Source: Magnolia sinica (taxonomy: Eukaryota; Streptophyta; Magnoliopsida; Magnoliales; Magnoliaceae). Taken from it: DNA of 64,000 nt. Numbering within the stretch: the first letter of the stretch is position 1; the number at the start of each line of letters is the position of its first letter. The stretch lies in the NCBI RefSeq assembly GCF_029962835.1, contig NC_080574.1:22108001-22172000 (forward strand). The letters run 5' to 3'. A program made the translations under genes and the position numbers. Of this stretch, positions 34,901-43,529 are shown piece after piece. Below the pieces are notes generated by a model. It was not told the origin of the DNA. It saw nothing but the letters and a program-made list of their open reading frames with translations, and made no database searches.

Positions 34901-37900
34901 ACTCAGGGAAGACACATGTGAAGGAAGATTGGAGAAAGAAGACCGAGCGCCCAAACTTTCCCGTACTTATGTTATTTGCGCATTTTTGACTTAGGAGTCT
35001 TTTAGTAATTTTATGTCTTTATTTGCTTATTTAAGTGGGCTAAAGCCCTAAACTCGAATTTTAACTATTGATTAATGAAAAGCAAACCCTTTGGTTGCCT
35101 CCTTCCTCTCTTCTCTCTAATGGTGCTTCTTCTCTTCCCTTGATCTTCTTCTTCTAATTTCTTCTTGTGCCCCTCCAACTTCTTCAAGGTAATAATTTTC
35201 TTCCTTCTATTTTCCAGTTTTGGCTAATCCTTCTTCGATCAAAATCTTGAGAACCGATCTAAACCCTAAACCCCAAATTCTCAAATCCCTAATCCGAGAA
35301 ACTTCTTGGTTCTTCGGACTAGTGATCTTCATTGATCGATTGGGTGTGACCATGCAAGATCGGGAGGTCTCATCCCTCGCCGGATCCAACCTAAGTAGTA
35401 ATTGAATTCCATAATCCATGGTTGTAGTGATGGCCCGCTCCATTGTATGTTTCCTTTATGATTTTCTCAGTTATGATGATTACTGTTAGAATTTTAGATC
35501 ATTTATTCCTTTTATTTCCGCTGTTGAATTATGTCCATGAGCATGCATCATAATTAGGGCTGTCCTGTACACAAATCCTCGTACACCTGAATGAACCATG
35601 TTTCGGATTTGGCTTTGATTTCCTAATTTCTCTTATCTCCTATCTCTTAGTTTTCTATTGTAATCAGTCCTCTCTTCCTGTAAATCATCTCTTTTGTAAA
35701 TAAAGGATTAAGGAAAGGGGGGATATGTAAAGATCTCTCCCTCCTCTCATGTTCCCTGTTCTCTTTCTCATCTTTCTTTTCTCTCTTCCCCATCTAATCT
35801 ACATGTTATCAGAAAATTACTGATCCAATCCTTCTCCAAATATTCTTCTTATTTCCTAGATTCTTCTTTCCCCTTCTCATCCTCGATTTTGAAAGTCGAT
35901 CAAAGTTTTTTCCCCCTCTCAGTAAGATGGTGAAAGTGAGATTATCTTTCCATCACCATCCAATAGATGCAGCTATAATGCATTGTTGACCTATTTAGAA
36001 GGGATTTCCCACCGATCATTCTATCTGGAAGGAGGAATTGCTGCTTCTCTGACTGCAAATCCCACCAGAAAAATCTCTCAATCTCACCAGAATCATCTTC
36101 CAGCTGGGCTTTTTTTTTTTGGGCTCTGGAACAGTTTAGCATCTGGAAACCTTGTCAAAACTCGATTCCGGCACTGGATCAAAGTCAGGGCCTCTCCAAC
36201 ATCACGGGATCATTCACGACCACCTCCGCCATCGCCAAAAGTTCTGGATCTGAGCCAGAAACCTCCCTGTGTTGCTGGATTCCACATTTGCTATTGTCAG
36301 AATCACTGATTTGTGTCTGGACTCTGTGGTTATCGGAATCAAGCATAGACCTCTCTATTGTTGCCAGAAGTGCAGGACCTGAACTGAAATCCTTCTAGTG
36401 ATGTCGGATTCCCCTTCTTTCTTTTTCGGCATTGGATTCAAGTCCTGCAACCTCCATTGACATTAGATCTTCCACGTGGGCCACCTATTGGCACCATATC
36501 TGACGTGTGGTCCTGCTACAGACACTTGATCTGCCTTGAGGGCCACCCATTGCTGCTGGATTTGATGTAGGTACCTCCATCCACCATCAAATCTGCCTCT
36601 TGGACCATCATTTGACACCAGATCTACCCCATGGACAAGCTATTGATGATGACGGATCTAATGTGCAGCCTCCCAGCAGGGACCGAATCTAGCCTCAGGA
36701 CCCTTCGACAGTACACTATCATCTCTAAGGATTTTTTTTAAATCATTCCCTAGATGGGAGATAATAAACACACTCAAATTCCATCTGGTCAAATGAACAA
36801 CCCTAGTCTTACAATCACTACCATAAAACTAGATGGCACCAATTATTTGAAATGGTCTCAAGCAGCTTGAATGTATATTGGAGCTTGGAAAAGATTGGGA
36901 TGCATTTCAAAAACCAAGAAACAACCCAATCCCGATGATCCCACTCATGATATATGGGAAAGTGAAAACTGGCTTGTGATGTCTTGTTTGTTAAATTCCA
37001 TGTAACCCAACATTAGTCACGGTCTTTCTCTCTTGAAAATTGCAAAGAATGTATAGGATGAAGTAACAAAATGTACTCTTAAAAGGAAGGCTTGTCCCAC
37101 CTTTCTCAACTCCACACAGATTAACAATCTCGAACAAGGTGATAGAACCATGGAATGGTACTTCGCTAGCTTGAACAAAAAATGGGGGGAATTGAATAAC
37201 TGTTCTAGAATTGGAAGATCTTAAAAATCAAATAAGACAAAATCTTTAAGTTCCTCGTTGGTCTTCTATCAGACTTCGAACCTCAAAGTATATAGATTCG
37301 TGTGAGAGAATTTCTTCGTCCCCTCAAATCTATATATAACTACATATGCATAGAGGTTGGACGGCAGAATGCTTCCTTAGTCATCCTTTCAGAACAATCA
37401 ATCTTGACTACGGACTCTAAAAGTGCTAAGGGGAAATGAGCTAGATGAGAAAACATGGACAAAGATAAGCTTTGATGCACACATCGTGGAAAAAGATGAC
37501 ATGTAAAAGAATTGTTGGGTGCTTCATCCCAACCTTCAATCAAAGGACATCAGGACTTTATGTGAGCACTATTGAAGAATCTTTTGCCCATAATTGACTA
37601 AGACCCAAGGGACAAAATAATCAGTGGGCTACAACAACAAATGGCAGCTCTTCAAATCTCTACCTCTGCTGCTAACTAGATAGGGCAGTCAGATACTTAT
37701 TTAACTACGAATCACGTCTCTCAAACATCTTGGATCATTGATTCAGGGGCATCTGAACACATGACAGATATGACCGATGGATATACTTCCTACTCTCCCA
37801 TCTCCAGTAATATTAGATTGGTTGATGGTTCCCTTTTTAAGGCTCCGGGAAAGCGAACTTTCCATCTTTTTGATTCACTATCTATCTTTTCAATATTCCA

Positions 37901-40900
37901 TTGTTTCCATCTAATCTTCTTTTTGTAAGCTCCCTAACCAAATAATTGAATTACTATGTCATTTTTTATTTGTCCCATTCTATTATTTGGGATTTGGCAA
38001 CGAAAAAAATGATTGTGATGGTCATGAAAGTTAAAGGCTTTATCTTTACAAGCGAGAACAGCCTAGTTCTGCTCATGTTTCAGCTTCCTGCATTGAGAAT
38101 AAAAATTGGGTGACCAACTTACAATGGGAAACTTGTCAGTTATCCAAGCATTGTCAAACCACTTTCTTTTTTGAGTAATACAAAGACATTGCATCCTTTT
38201 GAACTCACCCATTTAGATGTATGGGGACTTGCTCCACTAGTCTGTGTATTTGGTTTCAAAATTTTCCTATCATTTATTGATGATTCTCATGATATACATG
38301 GGTTTGTCTTCTAGGAAGTCGTGGCGAAGTCTCAATGCCTATAATGATGTTTCATCAAATGGTTTCTTTCCAATACAATACCAAAATTAAAATATTTCGA
38401 TTTGACAATGCCCGAAAATATTTACACCATGATTTACAGAAATACTCTGTACATCATGGTATAAAATTTCAATCCTTGTGCCCTTATACACCATAATAAG
38501 CACTTACTAAGAGGTCACCCGGTCTTTACTGATAAGCATGTTAGTACCAAAAGCATATTTGGATGAAGCTAAATTTTTATTTATTTTTTTGCTACCTATA
38601 TAATCAATCGGATTTTGACCGTTGTTCTTAAAGGTAATTACCCATTACAAGCCCTATAACCTCATCATCTTTATTTACTTACCATCAAAAGTGTTTGGGT
38701 GCACATGCTTTGTCCACATTCTTAGACCATCTCACTCTAAGCTAGGACCATAATTAATAAAATATGTGTTCTTAGATACTTAAACTCTCATAAATAGTAT
38801 AAATGTTAGTGCCTTGTAAATTGGAAAAGATAAGTTTATAAGAATGTAACATTCTTTGAAAATGTACCTTATTTCAATTAACAAGACAGTGCGCATCTTG
38901 AACCTCTTCCACTTCCTGTCATAGACGAGTCTTAGATTGAAGATGTGCCAAACCCTACTCATACTGAAGAAATGAAGGTCTACTCTTGAAGGAAGAAAAT
39001 TCCTGCTCTTCCCGAGCACCACCACTCTTTGACGGTTGAACCAGAATAAGCAGATCTCCCAATTGCCCTTCACAACCCGGTCTTGTACATATCAACTTGT
39101 TGGTATCTGTCTCATACAAATCTCCTTCCCTCTTATCAGTCATTAATTTCATCTATCGTTTGTCTCTATACCAACCAAGATTGCAAATGCACTAGGTGAC
39201 CCTAAATGGAAAGTAACCATGGTAGAAAAGGTGTTTGCCATTGAAAAACAAAATACTTGGGAATTAGTCATTCTTCCACCAAGAAAATATGGCGCGAATG
39301 AGTGTTTAGCATTAAATACAAGGCAAATAGATCAATGGACAAATGCAGAGCACGTCTAGTTGCCAAGGGTTTCACTCAAAAGTATGGTGAAGATTATGAT
39401 GAAACTTTTGCTCCGGTGGCAAAATTAAACTGTCTGCATTAATTGGATTTCAAAATTACGTTTTTACATGGCGATAATAATGAAGAAATATATATGGCCC
39501 TTCCTTTCAGTTTTCGGCCTAAGGGGGAGAATGGCAAAGTTTGTCATCTTTGGAAAGCTTTATACAACTTTAAACAGTCACGTTGGGCTTGGTTTGAAAA
39601 GCTTGGCAATACGAATTCCAACATTGGATTTAAAAGAAGTGCATTTGATCATTTTGTGTTTGTAAAACATATGGATGACAACACTACAATTCTTATCATA
39701 TATGATGATAATATTATTCTAAATCACACAAGCACAACTGAGATAAATAGTGTTGCGAAATTCTTGGGATATCAATTGAGATGAAGGATTTAGGGTTGTT
39801 GAACTACTTTCTTAGAATTGAAGTGGCTTGCTCAAACTGTGGATTTTTATTTATTTTTAATCTCATCGTAAGTATATGCTAGATTTTCAGTCCGAGGCTG
39901 GTTTACTTGGTGCTCGCCATGTTGACATACCTATTAAAGTAAATCATAAATTGCATGGGAGAATTAGACGAAATTAATAATCCGGGCATGTATTGTCTAC
40001 TGGTGGGTTGCATAATTTATCTCAGCTTTACTCGTCCAGACATTTCTTAAGCTGTTGGAATTGTAAGCCAATTACCTTATTGTCATGACCTTGAAGTAGT
40101 CTATCGGATCCTTCGTTACTTAAAAGTTGCACCTAGCTGTAGTTTTCTCTATTGATATCATGGTCATTTGAACATCATAGTTTCCTACAATGCTGATTGG
40201 GTTGGCTCTTCCTCTGACCGATTCTCTAGTACAAGGTATTGCACGTTTTTTAAAATTTAGTTACTTGAAAAAGTAAAAAGCAATCTGTTGTTGCTCTCTT
40301 CTCTACAGAGGCTGTATATTGTGCAATGGCTCATGCAACTTGTGAATTCCCATAGGCGAAAGCCATTCTTCAAGATATGGGATTCACAAGATCTTCCCCA
40401 GTTTCATTACATTGTGATAATTAAGCAGCCATTCATATTGCATCCAACCCGGTCTTCCACGAACGTATGAAGAGCATTGAAGTCAACTGCCACTTCATTC
40501 GGGAAAAATTAGCTGCCAAGTTTCTATATGCCCCCCCTTTGTTCAATCAAAAGATCAATTAGCAGATGTCTTCACTAAAGCCACATCAACAACGCGCCTT
40601 ATGACCATCATATATCCATGCCTTAGCTTGAGGGGGAGTGTTAGTGTACACAGATTGTGTGCACTTGCAGTCCACCATATTTCATATTAGCCTAGATTCC
40701 TAATTGCTCTTATCTTCTATCTCTTAGTTTCCTATTGTAATCAGTCCTCTCTTTTTGTAAATAATTTCTTCTATCAATTAAGAATTAAGTAAAGAGGGAG
40801 GATACATAAGATCTCTCCCTCTCATGTTCCCTTCTCACATTCTCATCTCTCTCCTCAATCATCTCCATCTAATCTACAGTAATTATGTATTAGAGCCAAG

Positions 40901-43233
40901 GTGTTCTGTAACGGTAACGGTGGCCGTAACGGCCACCACCGTTACCGTTATGATACGGGCCGTAACGGCCGTTACGACCATTTTTTTTTTTTTTGAAAAA
41001 TGTTCTTCCTGGACCGTTATGGGGCCGTTACGGCGCGTTTTTCTGTAACGGCCGTAACCCCGTAACGCGTAACGGTTATGACCGTTACCATTACGTAACC
41101 GATTTGGAATACCATGATTAGAGCAATGTTTTTGGAAGGGATTAAAAATAGTCCACAACCAACAATTTGAAAAATCATGCCCCAAGTGGCTATACTTGTA
41201 CGGAAGTTATCAGCTAATAGAGGTCACTAGTATATGAAGGGTAAACTTGTGTGTATATGAAGGGTTAAACTTGTGTGTGCGTGTGGGGGTGCATTAGAGG
41301 CCACTAGTATATAAAGGATTGATTAGACTTGTGCGTGTTTGTGGGCATGCGTGCATGCAGAAGCAGGTGTGCGGGCTTGCATGTACATGCATGTATGCAT
41401 GCCTGTGAGTACAGGAAATAGGCATGTTACGTGATTTGAGATCTTTTTGGAAATGACCAATCAATATGATGCTTAGGGCTAGGATGAACACAATATACTC
41501 AGTTTTTCATGTTGTAGGAGTGCAGCCCACGGTTCAGTGATCTGGACCATTGGTCTGTTGGGTGCCACTGCCACCATAGATAAGAGTGATGGGTCATCCC
41601 CAAAAATCTCTCAAGAGTGTAAGATCCTAGCCACCAAAATTAGTCCATGAGCATGACCAGTACGCCTATATCCAACTACCGTGAAGCTAAAATTCTTAAC
41701 CAGGTTTCATAAAAATCATATATCCATGCATTAGCCTAAATTGCTCACCTCAAAAATTATTACAAGTGTTATATTCAAGAGTTATGAGCTGGAGGTTATT
41801 CTCAACGGAGGCTTATGCGTGTTTGTATACAGTATGTGCATGTGTCATCTCTCTCTCTCTCTCTCAGAGGGGTATCAGTCACTTTCTCTCTCATTCAAAC
41901 CTGAGAATAACATATGCACAAAAGTTTTCTATGCTGGCCAGAAAATCTTCCAAGCTTCGGTACTCCATGATGGATATCAAAATCCACAAACACACATGCA
42001 CGCAAACACAAATGCGACGTTACTGGTGACGGCATTATCTGTTGAATCAAAGCTCCGAGAGAGTACCCCCCAACCCCCCAAAAAAAAGGCACACGCACAC
42101 ACACTCACACAACTCTCTCTCTACAAGAGCTCTTGACTTGATGTCCAGCCAGGTCGGGTTGACTTGAAGACTGGACTCAATATTTAATTATTTTAAATTG
42201 AAAATATTAGGAATGTTAATAGATATTTAAAATAGTTAGGACTATATTATAATATAAAACGTAACTTAAAGCACCAGAATTACTAAGACCTTACTCGTTA
42301 AGTTTGTTGCCTCACCAACATATTTATTTTCAATATATATAAAATCCCATCACTAAGGCGAGCGACTCAGTTCAAGTCTCTCCGAGTTCAGGCCGATTCA
42401 GGCCCAGTACCAAGTTTCCCAGAAACTTGGGCTAAGAAAATAACTCGACTCAGCCAACTTCCAAGTCGAGTCAGTGAGTTTTAGAACTATGTCTCCCACC
42501 ACACCTTACATATATGCCTCCTCTATAAGGAGAAGATTCCACACCGAATGAAAAACTATGTAGAATTCAGTCTATCAGGCCTTCAGCCTAGTATATCAAA
42601 ATCTTAGAACAGTAATCCTATTTGAACTTAACTCTTTCTAACGATGTAACTGCAATTTGGAAAATAGATCTCAATATCAAAGCTAAGGAAGGATATCACA
42701 GTTTGGTTATTTCAACTTCATTAGACTAACAATTGCAATTCAATCTGGTGGTGCATCCAAATGCACCAGGAAAAAAAAAAAAAACAGAGCTTGCAGAAAT
42801 CTCTTGTTCTCCATTTCATATGCTTCGGACTACTACGACTTATATCTTCAATTGTTACATTCTGCAGCCGGCAGTTTACATAGCAGAGAGTGCAATCAGC
42901 TCTGGAAACGCAGGCACTTCGTCAGAGGGAGCTGAGAACACGGCAGCCATTGCTGCAGGCTTGGGCCTCATCTCCCTAGCGGCAGCTTCTTCAATACTTC
43001 TCCAGGTCGGCAAGAACTCGCCACCTCAAATACAAACCTTAGAATACTCGGGACCGTCTCTTAGTTACTATATCAACAAATTCCAGCCATTGGAAAGCAT
43101 TGAAGCTTTTATCCTGCCTGAGTCTCAAAATCCTCTGGCCATACCGACTGAAGGCGAGATGCAGGGCATTCCTCAAGTACCAGTCGAATCAGAGAACCAA
43201 GGAGAGACCCTTCATCTGAATGCAAGTACTTAG
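19813..43233 (+). CDS. MPH1: MPH1-like thylakoid protein, three exons, giant second intron
   Basis: Exons 19813-19989, 22625-22759 and 42868-43233 join in phase 0 with GT/AG borders and encode about 225 residues. The N-terminus is Ser/Thr/basic-rich like a plastid transit peptide. Then comes the acidic [13 protein letters not shown], the conserved block [19 protein letters not shown] and [15 protein letters not shown], one hydrophobic span (about 129-150, [20 protein letters not shown]), a [13 protein letters not shown] motif, and a Pro/Glu-rich tail. This order fits MPH1, a land-plant thylakoid protein that helps maintain photosystem II in high light (family assignment from memory; Arabidopsis homologue about 235 residues). 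The frame is intact, so the gene looks functional despite an intron of about 20 kb. Exon use and name would need transcript or homology evidence. Confidence 0.75.
20736..20761. repeat. (CT)n microsatellite in intron 1
   Basis: A run of CT dinucleotides within intron 1 of the MPH1-like gene. Confidence 0.9.
20784..21054. mobile_element. MITE in intron 1 of the MPH1-like gene
   Basis: The left end ttgcgtttggatgtttgg and the reverse-read right end atgtgtttggatgcatt are inverted repeats of the common plant 'tttggatgc' type, with matching gaattgaa/aattgaat just inside. 271 bp, non-coding. Superfamily not decided. Confidence 0.6.
21429..21667. mobile_element. Second MITE in intron 1
   Basis: The left end gggcccatttggatgca and the reverse-read right end agcccatttggatgcaac form inverted repeats. 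About 239 bp, non-coding, no clear target duplication. Confidence 0.65.
22625..22759 (+). CDS. MPH1: MPH1-like gene, exon 2
   Basis: 45 codons, acceptor atag|gttggg and donor gag|gttggt, both in phase 0. It carries the most conserved block of the protein ([32 protein letters not shown]). Confidence 0.8.
23041..23114. repeat. 37-bp tandem duplication
   Basis: The unit tcatcaaatggattgttaaa... is present twice in direct succession near the 5' end of intron 2. Confidence 0.85.
23347..23500. repeat. 34-bp tandem array
   Basis: The unit CAATCTAGATCCCCAATTTA...GGGGTCAGTTACAT is repeated at 23347, 23381 and 23415 with period 34, then decays into shorter caattta/ggtcagttacag repeats up to about 23500. 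Confidence 0.85.
23834..24215 (+). pseudogene. LINE reverse transcriptase fragment
   Basis: The reading gives [32 protein letters not shown], then after a stop [20 protein letters not shown]. These are the fingers/palm region of plant RTE-type LINEs, with F-x-D-LEK-x-YD covering the first catalytic aspartate. An AT microsatellite (about 24098-24118) replaces part of the next segment. The YADD region is lost where the solo LTR enters. Confidence 0.75.
24216..25599. mobile_element. Solo LTR inside the LINE
   Basis: It starts TGATGCAGGA and ends TCCTCATCA, an inverted-repeat TG...CA end pair. Flanks CCTAC and TGTAC agree at three of five positions, so the duplication is mutated. The LINE coding reading continues across it (before: ...LSPY, after: [13 protein letters not shown]-like). 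1384 bp, no internal retroviral domain. Contains a telomere-like G-rich tract (24490-24680). Confidence 0.7.
24488..24685 (+). repeat. Degenerate telomere-like AGGGTTTTG tract
   Basis: About a dozen tagggttttg, attagggttt and ttgggaaatt phrases occur over about 200 bp on the + strand with irregular spacing. They resemble diverged plant telomere repeats (TTTAGGG) but no exact tandem array exists. Confidence 0.6.
25600..26583 (+). pseudogene. LINE 3' coding remnant and tail
   Basis: Fragmented frames give phrases typical of the C-terminal part of plant RTE LINEs: [30 protein letters not shown]-like, [13 protein letters not shown], and finally ADPD*LGTRL-like sequence just before the (GAT)n tail. 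There are many stops and shifts. Confidence 0.7.
26195..26301. mobile_element. Short GTAACGG-type hAT MITE
   Basis: Flanking 8-mers AGCACCAA and GGCACCAA match at seven of eight. It starts tcaaggtattcaataacagt and contains gtaacggtagccataacgg. It is the same family as the element at 40897-41116 and is nested in the LINE tail region. Confidence 0.7.
26956..27225 (+). repeat. 5' LTR of copia element 2 (copy 1)
   Basis: 270 bp, TGTTAGTG...CTACA, followed by a primer-site-like tgttatcaga. In this copy the junction reads tgttatgttatcaga, with a 5-bp duplication absent from copy 2. Confidence 0.85.
28181..28618 (+). pseudogene. copia-2 gag fragment, copy 1
   Basis: From ATG 28181 the frame reads [12 protein letters not shown], then [18 protein letters not shown], the start of a copia Gag. 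It has stops at about 28295 and in the segment before [14 protein letters not shown]. It ends at the duplication junction. Confidence 0.7.
28619..28895 (+). repeat. Tandem duplication, copy 2, first part
   Basis: Repeats 26714-26990: host-like flank, the GTAAT site and the first 34 bp of the copia-2 LTR (28862-28895). The chromovirus begins at 28896; the copy continues at 35567. Confidence 0.9.
28904..29751 (+). repeat. Chromovirus 5' LTR
   Basis: 848 bp, TGATGCGGAC...TGCGTCA. It contains a duplicated ttttagtaattttatRtctttatttgc segment (about 29135-29210) that is single in the 3' LTR. Confidence 0.85.
29756..29768 (+). promoter_or_regulatory. Chromovirus primer-binding site
   Basis: TGGTATCAAAGCC, one change from the initiator-Met tRNA complement, four bases after the LTR end. 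Confidence 0.85.
30043..31896 (+). CDS. Chromovirus Gag-protease reading frame
   Basis: An intact 617-residue frame. Residues 1-75 are basic and coiled-coil-like. A retrotransposon Gag domain spans about 140-290 ([44 protein letters not shown]). The zinc knuckle [14 protein letters not shown] is at 353-366. An acidic stretch follows, and the protease active site VDSGS has its catalytic Asp at 451. The frame stops at 31894-31896, before reverse transcriptase. In many chromoviruses Gag and Pol form one frame, so this stop may itself be a mutation. It lies in the sense orientation of intron 2. Confidence 0.85.
   Translation: MPTRRGRGFGLQPTMNNEQLSEQLAQLIQKITAQEAGQRREFARLENQITTTMTKVEQLEASQKKNLAVGEDAHSQVERIIEERAATRGGSEDRDRGNGRGVVREARATCGHQDRYDPDERAMKSVRVEAPSFDGRLDPKAFLDWVADMDHYFEWYGMSENRQMRFAKMKLVGQAKLFWTNTERRIERVGRALITHWYEMKEKLKEKYLPLSYRQKLLDQWQSLRQGSMPAADYIAKFEEYVMRCDIREDPLVTLSRFKTGLCADLQRELITRPLTDLDEAYQVVQELEQYLKAPVIRRFESRDSNSRTSTQGPRPNIGNQPTARATIPPRPREDKGKGVLGAGPSNMSQVRCYECGNFGHMSNQCPTKSRGRALVIGESHEGGDDHGDYEVEEYHPEGGLTDEEEVDGEATLAVVRRVLAQSRSSADWRRSTIFYTIAKCGEKNCKVIVDSGSCQNVISTSTLDRLKLKSTPHPDPYKVSWVDKTSLPVTQQCLVPIEFGSYKESLWCDVLLMDVRHVILGRPWLFDNDVTIFGRSNACTFMYNSKKIKLNPMPPKNTLGKKKDEKASEPREMGKSKPKSLHIISAREFEKEAKEDSMVYALVAREITPEAIRVAP
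31984..33146 (+). pseudogene. Chromovirus reverse transcriptase and RNase H, frame-damaged
   Basis: Fragments in different frames give a full RT order: [79 protein letters not shown], and the catalytic YFDD at 32455-32466. RNase H starts near 32880 ([12 protein letters not shown]) and continues through [18 protein letters not shown]. Breaks: small length losses near 32115 and 32175, a shift at about 32445, a stop at 32692, a shift near 32745 and a stop at 33144. Confidence 0.85.
33147..34855 (+). pseudogene. Chromovirus integrase with chromodomain, frame-damaged
   Basis: A connection region ([17 protein letters not shown]) precedes an HHCC zinc finger ([20 protein letters not shown] ... CRTCQ). 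In the catalytic core the first Asp site reads SMNFVLGPP (AAC at 33654-33656) and the second VSNRD (AAT at 33837-33839), while the Glu of [12 protein letters not shown] is kept. A frameshift near 33880 and a stop at 34325 follow. The C-terminus has a chromodomain ([20 protein letters not shown] ... [14 protein letters not shown], about 34570-34735). The frame ends at 34853-34855, about 85 bp inside the 3' LTR. Confidence 0.85.
34771..35566 (+). repeat. Chromovirus 3' LTR
   Basis: Starts TGATGCGGAC after the purine tract CGAGGGGAAT and ends at ...GGGCTGTCCT, six bases short of the 5' LTR end. It encodes the last residues of the integrase frame. Confidence 0.85.
35567..37189 (+). repeat. Tandem duplication, copy 2, second part (copia-2 LTR, leader, gag)
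   Basis: Continues the second copy of the copia-2 5' LTR (35567-35803), the leader and the gag start (ATG 36754). It matches copy 1 with about one change per hundred bases. From 37190 the sequence is unique and continues into the rest of the copia element. Confidence 0.9.
36754..37660 (+). pseudogene. copia-2 gag, copy 2
   Basis: Same opening as copy 1, then continues past the duplication end. Stops and shifts from 36867 on leave only short readable parts (for example [11 protein letters not shown]-like sequence near 37255). A recognisable zinc knuckle was not found. Confidence 0.65.
37680..40600 (+). pseudogene. copia-2 Pol remnants: protease, integrase, RT, RNase H
   Basis: Protease [13 protein letters not shown] at about 37731-37769 keeps the catalytic Asp. 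An integrase core piece ([33 protein letters not shown]) lies at 38390-38500. RT pieces run from about 39200 ([52 protein letters not shown]) to about 39835, with the expected YVDD region reading IYDDN at about 39702. RNase H remnants lie at 40000-40600 ([19 protein letters not shown]-like). Stops, shifts and low-similarity gaps are frequent, so it is long dead. Confidence 0.8.
40639..40878 (+). repeat. 3' LTR of copia element 2
   Basis: 240 bp, TGTTAGTGTACA...AATCTACA, preceded by the purine tract GAGGGGGAG. It is clearly diverged from the 5' copies by substitutions and deletions. Confidence 0.85.
40897..41116. mobile_element. GTAACGG-type hAT MITE
   Basis: A perfect 8-bp duplication ATTAGAGC lies at 40889-40896 and 41117-41124. 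The ends CAAGGTGTTC and (reverse) CATGGTATTCC are inverted. The interior is built of GTAACGGCCGTAACGG-like CpG-rich repeats around a T-run. 220 bp. It is a longer relative of 26195-26301. Confidence 0.85.
41848..41866. repeat. (CT)n microsatellite
   Basis: A CT run within intron 2, close to (AC)n and (CT)n stretches at about 42090-42122. Confidence 0.85.
42121..42492. repeat. Family III hAT-like MITE in intron 2
   Basis: Shares order and phrases with 59874-60222: gtcgggttgactt, atttaattattttaaattgaaaat, gagttcaggccgattcagg, gactcagccaactt and the end agtgagttttagaac. The right end resembles the inverted start of the other copy. The left end is eroded. Confidence 0.6.
42868..43233 (+). CDS. 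MPH1: MPH1-like gene, exon 3
   Basis: 121 codons plus TAG (43231-43233). The acceptor is ttctgcag|ccg. It encodes [13 protein letters not shown], the single hydrophobic span and [13 protein letters not shown], then a Pro/Glu/Gln-rich tail. The open frame extends upstream to 42733, but that part is intron. Confidence 0.8.
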   Translation, partial: PAVYIAESAISSGNAGTSSEGAENTAAIAAGLGLISLAAASSILLQVGKNSPPQIQTLEYSGPSLSYYINKFQPLESIEAFILPESQNPLAIPTEGEMQGIPQVPVESENQGETLHLNAST

Positions 43234-43440
43234 CAAATTCAAAATGGGTCCAGTTCGACTTGTCAAAAACTCCAGAATTTTGCATACCATAAAAGACGTA
43301 CTTCTGATTATGATTAAAATGCGATTAGACACGTATGGTTGTACTAAAAAAAGTAATATTCTTCTCTGTAAAAATAAAAAATAAAAAATAAAAAAAGAAA
43401 AAGAGAGAAAAAGAAAAAAAATGAAGATGCATTGCTGCAT
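43234..43440 (+). other. Likely 3' UTR of the MPH1-like gene
   Basis: AT-rich sequence with several AATAAA-like motifs in the run aaaataaaaaataaaaaataaaa (about 43370-43395). The exact cleavage site cannot be set. Confidence 0.4.
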
Positions 43441-43529
43441 GTGGTGAGAGAAGGAAGGGATTCTACAATGGTTTCAATGGTGGATGACTTGTTTCCTTCC
43501 TTTTTTATTTTTTTTTTTTTTATTTTTTT

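Larger units (their letters stand above)
28896..35566 (+). mobile_element. Ty3/gypsy chromovirus, nested, inactive
   Basis: A 6.7-kb element with LTRs 28904-29751 and 34771-35566, a Met-tRNA primer site, Gag, protease, RT/RNase H, integrase with HHCC zinc finger and a C-terminal chromodomain. The LTRs are very similar apart from an internal length change of about 46 bp, so the insertion is recent compared with the copia host. The borders are odd: 8 bp of upstream purine-tract-like sequence precede the 5' LTR, the 3' LTR lacks its last 6 bp, and at most 2 bp of target duplication can be found. Clade not decided; CRM or a related chromovirus fits best. Confidence 0.85.
26956..40878 (+). mobile_element. 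Ty1/copia element 2 with internal duplication and nested chromovirus
   Basis: The target duplication GTAAT lies at 26951-26955 and 40879-40883. The ends are TGTTAGTGTAC and CTAATCTACA. In order: 5' LTR, leader, gag start, a second copy of flank/LTR/leader/gag, then degraded protease, integrase, reverse transcriptase and RNase H, a purine tract GAGGGGGAG and the 3' LTR. The 5' and 3' LTRs differ widely (270 versus 240 bp), so the insertion is old. The chromovirus 28896-35566 is nested in the second LTR copy. Confidence 0.85.
22760..42867 (+). other. Intron 2 of the MPH1-like gene, about 20.1 kb
   Basis: It starts GTTGGT and ends TTCTGCAG. It holds a LINE, two copia LTR copies and a complete copia 3' LTR, a chromovirus, two hAT MITEs, a solo LTR and several tandem repeats. 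The large retroelements lie in the same orientation as the gene. Confidence 0.75.

Noticed and set aside
42733-42867. Open frame continuing upstream of MPH1-like exon 3
   Set aside because: It contains an A-run and no conserved residues. A pyrimidine-rich acceptor ending TTCTGCAG at 42867 fits the exon border and the phase of exon 2.
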